From Lysobacteraceae bacterium (GTDB taxonomy: Bacteria; Pseudomonadota; Gammaproteobacteria; Xanthomonadales; Xanthomonadaceae): a stretch of DNA of 64,000 nt. This document shows, piece by piece, positions 37,873-47,420 of the stretch (position 1 is the stretch's first letter; the number at the start of each line of letters is the position of its first letter). The DNA lies in NCBI GenBank assembly GCA_016789405.1, contig JAEUPQ010000017.1, forward strand, positions 372,001 through 436,000, written 5' to 3'. The notes under the pieces are model-generated. The model was not told the DNA's origin. It saw only the letters and a list, made by a program, of their open reading frames with translations, and did no database searches. Both the position numbers and the translations under genes were made by a program.

Positions 37873-39843
37873 TCAGTGCGCTTCCCGCAGCGCCAGCGTC
37901 ACCAGCTTCGCGTACAGCGCCTCGCCCGCACCCGCGGGCGAGGCATAGCCCATGCGGGCAAGGGCTTCGATGTCTTCGGGTGATGTCGCTGTCGGCACGA
38001 ACAGCGCCCGCGCGATCGTCTTCAGCTTCGCGCCGCGCGTCGCAGTGTTCGCCTTGAGCCAGGTCAGGGCCTTCACCAGGCGCTGTTCGACCGGCGTGAA
38101 ATCGCTGCCGAGGGGATAGTCGGGCAGGCTGCCGTCGGCGCGGAACGGTGCGAGCGCCGCGCGCAGGCGCTCGGGCGTGTTGCGCGACAGCGCGCGCGCG
38201 TCCGGAACGGCGCTGTCCACCTTGCCGTTGCCGTGCGCCGTGCCCAGCAACGTCGACTGGAAACGCGCGTCGGCGATGCCGGCCATCGCACGCACGCAAT
38301 CTTCGTCGCAGGCGCCGCGCAGGTCTGCGATGCCGTACTCGCTGACGTAGATGTCGCGCAGATGACGCGGGATGGTGGTGTGGCCGTAGTTCCACAGCAC
38401 GCTGGAGATCGCCGGCAGGCCCGGTTCCTCGCGCGTCGCGCGCAGCATCAGCACCGAGCGCGCGCAGGGCAGGGCATGCGCCATCGCCACGAAGTTGTAC
38501 TGGCCGCCGACGCCCGAAACCACGCGACCGTCGGCCAGTGCATCCGATACCGCCGCGCCGAGCGCGGTGGCCATCATGCAGGTGTTGAAGAAGCGCGATT
38601 CGCGGCGCTGCACGCGCTCCAGCGATTCGCGCCCGCCATACAGCTCGTTCACTTCGCTGACCCGGCGCATGCCGATGCCCCGGCGCGTGTCGTCGTCGAG
38701 CGTGCGCAGCCAGTCGTAGAAATCGTGCGATCCGAGATAGAACGCGCCGTGCAGGAACTCGCCCTCGCGATCCAGACGTACGAGGTCGGCCTCGCTGGCG
38801 CTGCCGTCGCTGACGCGTCGCATGAGCGCTTCGTCATCGACCACCTTGCGCCGGATCACGCCCGCCTGCACCAGCGCGCGGAAGCCTTCGTTGATCATTT
38901 CGCTGCAGCCGTACAGCCCCTGCTCGAAGGGCGCGAGGCCGCCGCTGGCGATCACCGCCGGGTGATGCTCGATGTCGGGGTCCAGTGCCTGCAGCACGCG
39001 GCGATAGGTCGCGTTGTCGGCATGGCGCAGGACCAGCGCGTGGGACAGCGCGTCGGCCAATGCACCGATGCCGATCTGCAGCGTGCCCCCGTCGCGCACG
39101 AGCGTGCTCGCGTAGAAGCCGATCGCGTATTCGGCGTCGGCCACCGGCTGGCGCGGCAGCGCGAAGAGTTTCGGATGCGGTCCCGGTGGCGTGACCACGA
39201 GATCGAAGAAGCCGGCATCGACCGATGCGCCGTTCTCGATCCACGGCAGCCCGGGATCCACCTCCGCGACGACGAGCGGGCGCGGCAGGCCGCGCGCGAC
39301 GATCGCATCCACCGCATCGAAGGTCAGGTCGGTGTTGGACGAGAGCGAGAAGCGACTGCCATCGGCATTGACCGCGACCTTCTGCACCAGCACGTTCGCG
39401 CCGCGGTCGGCGATGGCGCGCGCGACATGGGTGTAGTTGAGGCTGGCGTAGCGGCGCTGCGCCTGCCGCGAGCGCAGCAGCGCGCCCGACTGCATGTAGA
39501 ACTCTTCCACTTCGATGTGCGCGGGCAGCGCGTCGCGCTTGATCGCCTGCACGTAGGCCAGTCGCGGGAAGTCGTCGCCGAACTGCCGCGACAGGAACGG
39601 CGCCAGGAAGCGCTTCTGCAGGTCGTTCGCGGGCGTCGGTGGATCCAGAGACAGCGCGGTGTACAGGTGCAGCGGTCGCGAAGGATCGCCGGCCATCCGT
39701 GCATAGAGCGCGTTGAGCAGGCGGTGTGGTTTGCCGATGCCCAGCGGCGCGGCGATGCGCAAGGGGCCGTCGATGCTGGCGAGGAGGGTCTCGACGGCAT
39801 CGTCGAGGCTGTCGAGGCGGGGCGGGGATTGTTGCGGGTCCAT
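37873..39843 (-). CDS. Acetyl-CoA hydrolase/transferase family protein
   Basis: A 656-residue cytoplasmic enzyme. The C-terminal half matches acetyl-CoA hydrolase/transferases: GGTLQIGIGALADALSHAL, HGAFYLGSHDFYDWLR, EVNELYGG, then GVGGQYNFVAMA and ISSVLWNYGHTTIPRHLRDI. The family makes or exchanges acyl-CoA through a glutamyl-CoA intermediate. The N-terminal half is the paired CoA-transferase domain. The ATG at 39843 is chosen because the frame upstream to 40425 is antisense to blaI. Substrate unknown. Confidence 0.85.
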   Translation of the reverse strand: MDPQQSPPRLDSLDDAVETLLASIDGPLRIAAPLGIGKPHRLLNALYARMAGDPSRPLHLYTALSLDPPTPANDLQKRFLAPFLSRQFGDDFPRLAYVQAIKRDALPAHIEVEEFYMQSGALLRSRQAQRRYASLNYTHVARAIADRGANVLVQKVAVNADGSRFSLSSNTDLTFDAVDAIVARGLPRPLVVAEVDPGLPWIENGASVDAGFFDLVVTPPGPHPKLFALPRQPVADAEYAIGFYASTLVRDGGTLQIGIGALADALSHALVLRHADNATYRRVLQALDPDIEHHPAVIASGGLAPFEQGLYGCSEMINEGFRALVQAGVIRRKVVDDEALMRRVSDGSASEADLVRLDREGEFLHGAFYLGSHDFYDWLRTLDDDTRRGIGMRRVSEVNELYGGRESLERVQRRESRFFNTCMMATALGAAVSDALADGRVVSGVGGQYNFVAMAHALPCARSVLMLRATREEPGLPAISSVLWNYGHTTIPRHLRDIYVSEYGIADLRGACDEDCVRAMAGIADARFQSTLLGTAHGNGKVDSAVPDARALSRNTPERLRAALAPFRADGSLPDYPLGSDFTPVEQRLVKALTWLKANTATRGAKLKTIARALFVPTATSPEDIEALARMGYASPAGAGEALYAKLVTLALREAH

Positions 39844-39934
39844 GCCGCCATCATCGCGGACTTCGCCGGCGGCGTCCTGAGTCCGGTCAAAACGTCGCCG
39901 GGATCCACGCCCTTGCCTGGCCCGACGAACGGTG

Positions 39935-39986
39935 TTGACGGAATCGTTTACGAGTGTAATCTGATTTGAAATTACATCCGTAAACG
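39935..39986 (+). promoter_or_regulatory. blaI-type promoter with overlapping BlaI/MecI-like operator
   Basis: TTGACG (39935-39940) and TAATCT (39957-39962) are 16 nt apart. A near-perfect dyad covers the -10: CGTTTACGAGTGTAAT (39945-39960) and ATTACATCCGTAAACG (39971-39986), 14 of 16 positions complementary. The TGTA/TACA cores match known BlaI/MecI operators, so the downstream repressor probably shuts off its own operon here. Confidence 0.85.
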
Positions 39987-39999
39987 TTGTGGGGCCGAG

Positions 40000-40377
40000 A
40001 TGCAGATCAGTGAAGCCGAATCCGCCGTGATGGAAGTGCTGTGGCAGCGCAGCCCGCAGGCCGCCGAAGAGGTGTTCGCGGCGCTGGCCGGGCGCCAGGA
40101 CTGGCAGGAAGCCACGGTGAAGACCCTGCTCAACCGCTTGCTCAACAAGGGCGCGATCGAAGCCGTGAAGGACGGTCGACGCTATCTCTATTCGCCGAAG
40201 CTGCAGCGCGAGGACTGGGTGATGGGCGAAAGCGAAAGCCTGCTGGCGCGCCTGTTCGATGGCCGCGTCGCGCCGCTGGTCGCGCATTTCAGCCAGCACC
40301 GCAAGCTCAGTTCCGCCGACGTCGCCGAACTGCGCCGCCTGGTCGACAGCCTGGAGGGCGACGATGAGCAGCGCTGA
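40000..40377 (+). CDS. BlaI/MecI/CopY-family transcriptional repressor
   Basis: A 125-residue winged-helix repressor. QISEAESAVMEVLWQRSPQA, then ATVKTLLNRLLNKGAIEAVK (recognition-helix region) and RRYLYSPKL (wing) are typical. The C-terminal helices mediate dimerisation. Such repressors are cut by a cognate M56 membrane protease when an inducer is sensed. The gene overlaps its M56 partner by 14 bases, and an operator dyad lies immediately upstream. No beta-lactamase gene is visible, so the regulon is unknown. Confidence 0.93.
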   Translation: MQISEAESAVMEVLWQRSPQAAEEVFAALAGRQDWQEATVKTLLNRLLNKGAIEAVKDGRRYLYSPKLQREDWVMGESESLLARLFDGRVAPLVAHFSQHRKLSSADVAELRRLVDSLEGDDEQR

Positions 40378-42052
40378 CCTCCTGGATCGATTCGGCGATG
40401 CGACCTTGGCGTCGAGCGTCGCCATCGCGCTCGCCTTCCTGCTGTCCCGGTTGCTGCGTGCGCGTTTCGGCGCCGGCGTAGCCTATGCCGCATGGTGGCT
40501 GGTGCCTGCAGCGCTGTTCGCGATGCTGCTGCCGGCGCCGGTCATTGAAGTCCCGGTCGTGGTGCAGCCGGCACTGCTTCCGCCGGCTGCGACGACCACG
40601 ATGGTGGCCGCGACGGTACCTTTCGACGCAAGGCCGTGGCTGGCTGCGCTCTGGCTGCTCGGTGCGTTCGCGATGTCGCTGCATCAGTGGCGGCAGCAGC
40701 GTCGCTTCGAGCGCGGACTCGGTCGCCTGCGCCCGCTGCGAGACGGCTTGTGGCAGGCGCAGACCAGCCTCGGCCTGCCCGCGCTGCTGGGCGTGGTGCG
40801 CACGCGCATCGTGCTGCCCGACGATTTCCGGCAGCGCTACGACGCCCGCGAGCGCTACCTCATGCTGGCGCACGAACGCGCGCACCGCCGCCGCGGCGAC
40901 CATCTGGCGAATTTCGCCGTGGCCGCATTGCGCAGCCTCTTCTGGTTCAACCCGCTGGTGCATCTGGCGGCCCGATCCTTTCGCCACGATCAGGAACTCG
41001 CCTGCGACCAGGCGGTGATCGCGGCCCACCCCGATTCGCGACGCGCGTACGGCGAAGCGATGCTCAAGACCCTCATGGCAGATCGGCAGGCGCCGCTGGG
41101 CTGTCACTGGGGGTTCTCACATCCATTGAAGGAGCGAGTCATGCAACTCAAATCCCCGATGCCGCGCCCGTTGGCGCGGCGCATCGGCGCCGCCACCGTC
41201 GCGCTGCTGGCGCTGGGCACCGGTTTCGCGGTGTGGTCGGCGCAGCCGGCGCGCATTGCGTCGAGCGCCACGCCGAGTGCCGCACCGAGCGCTGCGGCCA
41301 CATCCGCGCCCGCCAGCACCGAGAAGGAATTCGATCTCTTCCACCTCGTTCTCGACCTCAAGACGGACGATCAGCCCTCGTCACGCATCGAGGCGGGTGG
41401 CATTTTCATTTCGCCCCTGGACATCAAGTATCGCGATGGCCGCGGCAACGAGATCGTCATCGGCGGTCGCGTTCGCCGGCAGGGCGCCGATCATTTCGAT
41501 ATCGCCCTGATCCTCAAGCGCAACGGCAAGGAGATCGGCCAGCCGAGGTTGATCCTGGCGCGCGATGTGCCAGGTTCCGTGAAAATCGACAAGACGAGTG
41601 CCGATGGCCGATTCGAGGGATTGGAACTGTCGATGCGTGTCGATGATCGCGGGACGCCCCCGCACATCGAGCGCATGATGAACGGGCTCGACGGCACGCC
41701 TGCTGCCGATGTCTACAGGCATCGATCGCCGCCGCTGCCGGCTGAGGCCGCGTCGTCGGCGCAGCCGCCATCACCGGCAATCGCACAGGCTGCCATTTCG
41801 ACGCCAGCTCCCGTCTACCCGCCGCAGGCCTTGATGCAGCGTCAGGACGGCGTGGTTTCCATGGATGTGTTGATCGGACGCGATGGGTTGGTGAAGGAGG
41901 TCAAGGTCATCTCTGCCTCGCCGGCCGGCGTGTTCGACGACGCTGCCGTCCAGGCCGTGCGCAAATGGCGAATGAAGCCGGCGATGCGCGATGGCGTGGC
42001 GATCGAAGAGTGGCGGCGCGTGCCGATCCAGTTCAAGTCGGGCAATGGGTGA
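40364..42052 (+). CDS. M56 (BlaR1-like) membrane metallopeptidase with TonB-like C-terminal domain
   Basis: A 562-residue protein. Several helices surround the zinc motif HERAH (170-174), with a downstream HDQELACDQAV region that supplies the third ligand. A further helix near residue 270-290 leads to a periplasmic region ending in a TonB-type domain (ISTPAPVYPPQALMQRQDG, then VKVISASPAGVFDDAAVQAV). No penicillin-binding sensor domain is present, so this is not a classic BlaR1; the TonB-like module may sense or contact the envelope. It overlaps blaI, its likely substrate. Confidence 0.87.
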   Translation: MSSADLLDRFGDATLASSVAIALAFLLSRLLRARFGAGVAYAAWWLVPAALFAMLLPAPVIEVPVVVQPALLPPAATTTMVAATVPFDARPWLAALWLLGAFAMSLHQWRQQRRFERGLGRLRPLRDGLWQAQTSLGLPALLGVVRTRIVLPDDFRQRYDARERYLMLAHERAHRRRGDHLANFAVAALRSLFWFNPLVHLAARSFRHDQELACDQAVIAAHPDSRRAYGEAMLKTLMADRQAPLGCHWGFSHPLKERVMQLKSPMPRPLARRIGAATVALLALGTGFAVWSAQPARIASSATPSAAPSAAATSAPASTEKEFDLFHLVLDLKTDDQPSSRIEAGGIFISPLDIKYRDGRGNEIVIGGRVRRQGADHFDIALILKRNGKEIGQPRLILARDVPGSVKIDKTSADGRFEGLELSMRVDDRGTPPHIERMMNGLDGTPAADVYRHRSPPLPAEAASSAQPPSPAIAQAAISTPAPVYPPQALMQRQDGVVSMDVLIGRDGLVKEVKVISASPAGVFDDAAVQAVRKWRMKPAMRDGVAIEEWRRVPIQFKSGNG

Positions 42053-42058
42053 TGCCAA

Positions 42059-42098
42059 GCGGCGCCTGCCGACCTGTTCGACAGGCGCCGCGGGTCAT
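42059..42098 (+). terminator. Terminator between convergent genes
   Basis: A perfect 10-bp stem GCGGCGCCTG / CAGGCGCCGC with a 13-nt loop, followed by GGGTCATTT, just past the M56 stop. Confidence 0.6.
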
Positions 42099-42179
42099 TT
42101 GATTCGATACCAGACAGCCTGTCGCGATCGGCAGCATCACGCCCAGTGCTGCGGCGGGGGCGGCGTGACGAGTGACCCG

Positions 42180-42929
42180 TCAGCCGAGCAGCAACTTGCC
42201 TGCCGCGATCAACAGCACGACACCCAGCGAGTGGCGCAGTGCGCGCACGGGCAGCCAGCGAAGACCGAGCTGCGTGCCGATCAGCGCGCCGATGGCCACC
42301 GCGCCGAGCCAGAGCGGCAGCATCGTCGGAAGTGTTTGCTCGGAGTGCAGCAGTCCGGTGAGTGCGGTCAGCGAATTGATCCACACGAACGCGACCGATG
42401 TCCCGCTCGCTTCGCGCGTAGGCATCCAGTGCGCGAACAGCAGCAGCGGCGTGAGGAAGATCGCGCCACCGGTGCCGGTGAGCCCGGACAGCGTGCCGAT
42501 CACACCGCCTGCGATCAGCCCCGCCGCCCACGGCACCTTGCGGCCTTTCGCATCGGCATCCTCGGCCTCGGCCCGCGAGGCGGAACGGAACACGCCGATC
42601 GCGGCGACGATCAGCACGATGCCGAGCAGCATCGAATAGGCATCCTTCGGCAATTTCACCTGCGCCGCGAGATACGCCGCGGGCGCGGACGCCAGCACGA
42701 AGGGCAGGATGTTGCGCCAGCGCACGTGGCCGCCGCGCCAGAACCGGTACAGGCCGATCGCGCCGACCAGCAGGTTCAGCGCCAGCGCCGTCGGCCGCAT
42801 CTGTTCCGGCGCGAATCCCAGCAGGGTCATCGCGGCGATGTAACCGCTCGCGCCGGCATGGCCGACGGAGGAATACAGCACGGCCACCACGAGGAACAGG
42901 GCGGCGGCGAACAGTTCGGGGCTGGACAT
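42180..42929 (-). CDS. Sulfite exporter TauE/SafE family protein
   Basis: A 249-residue polytopic inner-membrane permease, about eight helices in two halves. FLVVAVLYSSVGHAGASGYI and GTLSGLTGTGGAIFLTPLLL are the duplicated TauE/SafE motifs. The family moves sulfite, sulfonates or other organic anions; substrate not readable. The ATG at 42929 follows the S1/P1 nuclease stop by 16 bases, so the two may be co-transcribed. Confidence 0.87.
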   Translation of the reverse strand: MSSPELFAAALFLVVAVLYSSVGHAGASGYIAAMTLLGFAPEQMRPTALALNLLVGAIGLYRFWRGGHVRWRNILPFVLASAPAAYLAAQVKLPKDAYSMLLGIVLIVAAIGVFRSASRAEAEDADAKGRKVPWAAGLIAGGVIGTLSGLTGTGGAIFLTPLLLFAHWMPTREASGTSVAFVWINSLTALTGLLHSEQTLPTMLPLWLGAVAIGALIGTQLGLRWLPVRALRHSLGVVLLIAAGKLLLG

Positions 42930-42945
42930 CACGGGCGGCCGATCA

Positions 42946-43737
42946 CTACTTCAGCGCATCGTTGAGCAGCGTCGCGAGCGCGTGCCCGGCAGAGCGCAGT
43001 CGATCTTCGGCGACCGGACGCCAGCGCAGCACGTAATCCTGGCCGATCTTCGCGCGTGGCGGCTGGAAACCGCTGCGCAGCACCACGCGGCACGAGGCTT
43101 CGGCCCATCGCGCGGGCTCCTGCCCAGCGTCGCCGGGCGCGGGCAGCCTGCGCAGCCGTTGCAGCCATTCGGGTTCGGATTTCCCGGCGGTGGCCAGCAG
43201 TTCGCTGTCCCACAGGCGATGCAGGTTGCTGCCCTTGCCGTCGAGATTGACCTGCACGTCGTTGCCGCCACGGTCGTGCGAATGGCCGGCATGCAGCGGC
43301 TGGTGGATGTCGCCGACGAAGTGCACGAGGAATTTCAATGCCTGCGCGCGCGCCGCCGCAGGCTGCGTGCGATCGGCCAGGACCGCGCGCTTGCGGCGGA
43401 TCGCTTCCACCACGCAATCGCCGCGTTCGCAGTCGCGGGCGGCGTCGTAGCGGCAGCCGTCTTCGGCCAGGTTCACGTAATGCCACTTCGACGAGCGACG
43501 CCCGAGGCCCGGGTCGCTGCTGCGAAGGTCGTCGGCCCAGTTGGCCACGCCGGCCAGGGTGGGTTCGGCCTCGCCGCGCAGCAGTTGCGCGACTTCGGCG
43601 CGTGCTTTCGGCGAGAGTTCGGATTGGGCGAGGTGGCCCACGAGGCGGTGCCCGAGCGGGCCCCATGCGTGCGCTTGCGGTGGAAGGATCGCGGCGATGG
43701 CCGCGACGATGCTTGCGGTGAAAAGACAACGGGTCAT
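42946..43737 (-). CDS. S1/P1 family nuclease
   Basis: A 263-residue exported tri-zinc nuclease. The signal peptide ends at AHA, leaving Trp-1 of the mature enzyme (WGPLGHRLVGHLA) as a zinc ligand, as in P1 nuclease. Other ligands are visible in NWADDLRS, SKWHYVNL and FVGDIHQPLHAGHSHDRGGN. The family cuts single-stranded DNA and RNA in the periplasm or outside the cell. The ATG at 43737 is preferred; the frame continues 12 codons further, but that would spoil the signal peptide. Confidence 0.92.
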   Translation of the reverse strand: MTRCLFTASIVAAIAAILPPQAHAWGPLGHRLVGHLAQSELSPKARAEVAQLLRGEAEPTLAGVANWADDLRSSDPGLGRRSSKWHYVNLAEDGCRYDAARDCERGDCVVEAIRRKRAVLADRTQPAAARAQALKFLVHFVGDIHQPLHAGHSHDRGGNDVQVNLDGKGSNLHRLWDSELLATAGKSEPEWLQRLRRLPAPGDAGQEPARWAEASCRVVLRSGFQPPRAKIGQDYVLRWRPVAEDRLRSAGHALATLLNDALK

Positions 43738-43844
43738 GCCGGAAGGGTAACCGACATGACCCGTTTGGCGCATGGCGAAAACAGGTGTGTCTTCGTCGTG
43801 CCGTGTTGCGTTTGATCCCGAGCCCGGCGATCAGGTGTGGCCGA

Positions 43845-44465
43845 TCAGAACTTGATGACGTATGCGGCGCCGTAGACCAGCGGGTCGATCTCGACCGTGC
43901 CGACGTCCACGCCATTGATGCTGGCGTCGGTGTCGATGTCCATCCAGCGCGCGTCGACGCGGATCGAGCTGCGCTCGCTCACCTTGAAGTCGACACCGAC
44001 GTGCGCGGCGAGGCCCCACGAGTCGTCGAGGTCCAGGTCGGTGCCGGCCAGCACGCCGGTGGTCTCGGTGCTGAAGAAGCGGGTGTAGTTGATGCCGCCG
44101 CCGATGAAGGGCTTCACCGAACCGTCACCGAAGTGGTACTGCAGCGAGAAGGTCGGCGGCAGGTGCTTGGTGGAACCGACGCGGCCCACGCCCTTGATGT
44201 TGATGTCGTGCTCGAACGGCCAGGCGGCCAGCACTTCGATGCCGAGGTTCTCGCGGATGAAGTATTCGGCGGTGATGGTCGGGCGCACGTTGCTGTCGAC
44301 TTCGATCGGCACGGTGCCGCCGGCGAGCTTGCCGTTGTCGCTCTTCGGGTTGACCTGGTGGGCGCCGATGCTGACGGTCCAGTCGCCGGCCTCCTGGGCG
44401 AAGGCGGGGGCGGCGAGGCCGCCGAGGGCGAGAGCGATGGCGAGCGGGGCGAAACGACGGTTCAT
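43845..44465 (-). CDS. ompW: OmpW family outer membrane protein
   Basis: A 206-residue outer-membrane beta-barrel. Signal peptide to AFA, then alternating strands with OmpW landmarks: TAEYFIRENLGIEVLAAWPF, STKHLPPTFSLQYHF, KPFIGGGINYTRFF and the C-terminal aromatic (AAYVIKF). An eight-stranded barrel with a hydrophobic channel. An FNR-type box lies upstream, of interest because ompW is anaerobically regulated by FNR in E. coli. Confidence 0.92.
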   Translation of the reverse strand: MNRRFAPLAIALALGGLAAPAFAQEAGDWTVSIGAHQVNPKSDNGKLAGGTVPIEVDSNVRPTITAEYFIRENLGIEVLAAWPFEHDINIKGVGRVGSTKHLPPTFSLQYHFGDGSVKPFIGGGINYTRFFSTETTGVLAGTDLDLDDSWGLAAHVGVDFKVSERSSIRVDARWMDIDTDASINGVDVGTVEIDPLVYGAAYVIKF

Positions 44466-44524
44466 GGAAAGTGCCTCCTGGGCTTGTTCTGTGGTCAGTG
44501 TGGACTGCGCGCTTCCGGCGCCGT

Positions 44525-44538
44525 TTGAGAATGATCAA
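44525..44538. promoter_or_regulatory. FNR/Anr-type box upstream of ompW
   Basis: TTGAG-AATG-ATCAA differs from the FNR consensus TTGAT-N4-ATCAA at one position. It is centred about 66 bases before the ompW ATG on the minus strand. A CACACT hexamer at 44502-44497 is placed as a possible -10, which would make this a class-II-like site. Confidence 0.45.
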
Positions 44539-44691
44539 TTTCTTAACAATTTGCACCCGCCGGGAGGGCGGCAAGTCCGGTCCGTCGTCACGACTCGGGG
44601 ATTTCCCTGCCGGATCAAGGGTCTGTCGCGGCGGGGCAGTGGCCGGGTCGAGGCGCCGATCCCGGTCCCGGGCCGGCGACGGGCGGGCTGA

Positions 44692-45750
<1,059 letters not shown>

Positions 45751-45772
45751 TCGCCGTCGCCAAGCGAGCCTC

Positions 45773-45800
45773 CACGAAAGCGCCTTCGGGCGCTTTCGTG
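45773..45800 (+). terminator. Intrinsic terminator of gapA
   Basis: A perfect 12-bp stem CACGAAAGCGCC-TTCG-GGCGCTTTCGTG with a TTCG loop, 22 bases after the stop. Confidence 0.85.
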
Positions 45801-45885
45801 CGTTTGGGGCAGCCCGCTTGCCCCGGCATGGGCGCCGATGCTTCACTGGTCCTCAGTTGCATGACATTGCTTCCCCGGAGTCGAG

Positions 45886-46494
45886 ATGACGCGCGTTCGC
45901 CCCCTGCATGTCCTGGCTTGTACGCTTCTGCTCGGCCTCATCGCTGCTGCGGTTGTCTTTGTCCCGCTGCTGCTTCCCGTGTGGCGCGCACAGGCGTACG
46001 AACATCGCGCAGGCCCGCCCGAACTCCAGCGCATCATCGAAGAGGGAATGCATGGGGACGAAGCCCGTGCGCTGGCGGCGCGCCGCGATGTGTTCCCCTA
46101 CGACAGCATTTCACTGGACAGCGGTGCATGCTTCGGGCCATGCCCCGTCTACGTGCTGACGCTGTACCGCGATGGCCGTGCGCATCTGGTTACCAACGAC
46201 GTGCGAACATCGCGACCAGGACGGCGAACCTATGTCGGCCGCATCTCCGCGAACGACTACGCCCGCGTCACCCAGATGGTGTTTCTGGCCAGGGCCGCCG
46301 CCAGGGAGTCGAGCTACGCCGGCAACTGGACCGACGACGCGAAAATGGTCGTGCAGGCCAACGGCTCAGGCGTGGACTGGAAAGTCTCCGACTACGGCGG
46401 CGTGTCGCCACCGGAAGTCTGGTCGCTGATCCTCGTGTTGTCCTCTTTCCGCGAGGGTATCGAGTGGCAGGAGGAATCTGCCGCGCCTCGCTGA
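45886..46494 (+). CDS. DUF6438-like membrane-anchored protein
   Basis: A 202-residue protein with one N-terminal helix (about 9-31) and an exported domain. ISLDSGACFGPCPVYVLTLY is the typical DUF6438 opening, with paired cysteines in CFGPC. Function unknown. The start ATG at 45886 follows a GGAG-containing leader. It closes the core-like part of the window before the first cassette region. Confidence 0.75.
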   Translation: MTRVRPLHVLACTLLLGLIAAAVVFVPLLLPVWRAQAYEHRAGPPELQRIIEEGMHGDEARALAARRDVFPYDSISLDSGACFGPCPVYVLTLYRDGRAHLVTNDVRTSRPGRRTYVGRISANDYARVTQMVFLARAAARESSYAGNWTDDAKMVVQANGSGVDWKVSDYGGVSPPEVWSLILVLSSFREGIEWQEESAAPR

Positions 46495-46563
46495 GGATTC
46501 ATTGCAGTGGAGTTGCGGGGGCGTGCGAGCTGGGGGTATGCAACTGCGCGGAGACCTGTCCGG

Positions 46564-46648
46564 TACGTCATACCTGCGGAAGAAGGGACCCAGGTTGCAG
46601 ATGTGGGGGTGTTTGCGGGGTGGGGCAGGCCTGTTGGATCTGACAGGT
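46564..46648 (+). repeat. Upstream repeat pair, copy 1
   Basis: Two short elements recur in order at 53422-53540. One (46564-46602) contains GTCATACCTGCGGAAG. The other is GCCTGTTGGATCTGACAGGT (46629-46648), 20 nt identical in both places, with a CCTGT/ACAGG dyad. Both copies lie just upstream of an AT-rich cassette gene. Confidence 0.75.
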
Positions 46649-46686
46649 AGTGAGAAGGGGGGCATCCATTTGACTCTGTCGGGTGC

Positions 46687-46746
46687 GTGCCGCTAGTCCA
46701 GCTTTGTGGTGCCACCGAGTGCTTGCTATGCGGCAAGGTGTTATGC
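46687..46746 (+). other. Decayed attC/attI-like junction upstream of cassette 1
   Basis: GTTATGC (46740-46746) resembles the integron core GTTRRRY. The 35 nt around it (46719-46753, GTGCTTGCTATG onward) match 53685-53719 with three differences. A left core box is not convincing, so this could be a degenerate attC or an attI-like insertion site. Confidence 0.4.
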
Positions 46747-47396
46747 ATCAATTGGGGGAGCTAAACAGAGTTGGCCACTCATGACACATAGCTTTGGCTT
46801 TGAGGGGGTAAGCGAAAGGCTTTTTTTGCTGCAGCAGCTTCAGGCAGCCAGTCGCGATTACTGTCGAAACGCAGGTATCTGCCAAGACTCATTCCCATAT
46901 GGCCACGATGACTGGAACGACTACGAGCGCAAGATCAAGCCAATTGTTAGCGGCTACATGATTGAGATTGCGGCCAAGGTAAGGATTCTCCAAGATTCAA
47001 TGTCGGGCCAGATTCGTTCCTCGATATTCGAAAAGGCGGACAAGTACGCGCTAGAGGACATTCCATTAGGTAAGGTGCACTCTGGAAGCTTCAAGCTGAA
47101 TGTCCGGGAGTCATGCAACAAGATTATCCATGCCACGCGCGTGGAGCTGAAATGGGTAACTCGTAACCGAAAGACTCAAAGTGCCTACACACATTGGTCG
47201 GGTGCAGTAAACCTCTTTGGTGAAAAGGCAAGCAAACCTTGGCACCTAGAGCTTGATGTTGCTGCATGGTGCGTATCTATTGACACCTACTTGGATCATG
47301 TCTTGAGTAGGGCATCATCAGACGGCATTCAAGTCGCGTGAGTGCCTAGCAAATTTCAAGTCGGCCCCGCATCGTGGCGTCGGCCCCGTGCCTGCG
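46741..47396 (+). mobile_element. Putative integron gene cassette 1
   Basis: One AT-richer gene between two core-like heptamers, oriented with its stop codon ending two bases before the left box of the downstream site. The site is decayed, so the cassette is probably immobile. No integrase is in the window. Confidence 0.5.
46781..47341 (+). CDS. Cassette-encoded hypothetical protein
   Basis: A 186-residue soluble protein, visibly lower in GC than the flanking genes and with different codon use (AAG, ATT, TTT common). Segments include DWNDYERKIKPIVSGYMIEI and RESCNKIIHATRVELKW; the NKIIHA stretch is reminiscent of HEPN-like helical proteins but is not proof. The ATG at 46781 is preferred; the frame runs upstream through the recombination junction to 46706. 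A GGGGGAG stretch is somewhat distant (about 20 nt). Function unknown. Confidence 0.6.
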   Translation: MTHSFGFEGVSERLFLLQQLQAASRDYCRNAGICQDSFPYGHDDWNDYERKIKPIVSGYMIEIAAKVRILQDSMSGQIRSSIFEKADKYALEDIPLGKVHSGSFKLNVRESCNKIIHATRVELKWVTRNRKTQSAYTHWSGAVNLFGEKASKPWHLELDVAAWCVSIDTYLDHVLSRASSDGIQVA

Positions 47397-47402
47397 CTAC
47401 GC
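47344..47402 (+). other. Decayed attC site downstream of cassette 1
   Basis: GCCTAGC at 47344-47350 (one mismatch to RYYYAAC) is followed by AAATTTCAAGTCGGCCCCGC, very like the left arm of aadA-type attC sites, a short loop, and GTGGCGTCGGCC. The right core is degenerate (GCTACGC, 47396-47402), 45 nt after the left box. The stop codon of the cassette gene ends at 47341. Confidence 0.6.
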
Positions 47403-47420
47403 CAAGGCCGTAAGGCGCAT

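Noticed and set aside
46706..46780. N-terminal extension of the cassette 1 gene
   Set aside because: It crosses the GTTATGC junction; translation would include recombination-site sequence.
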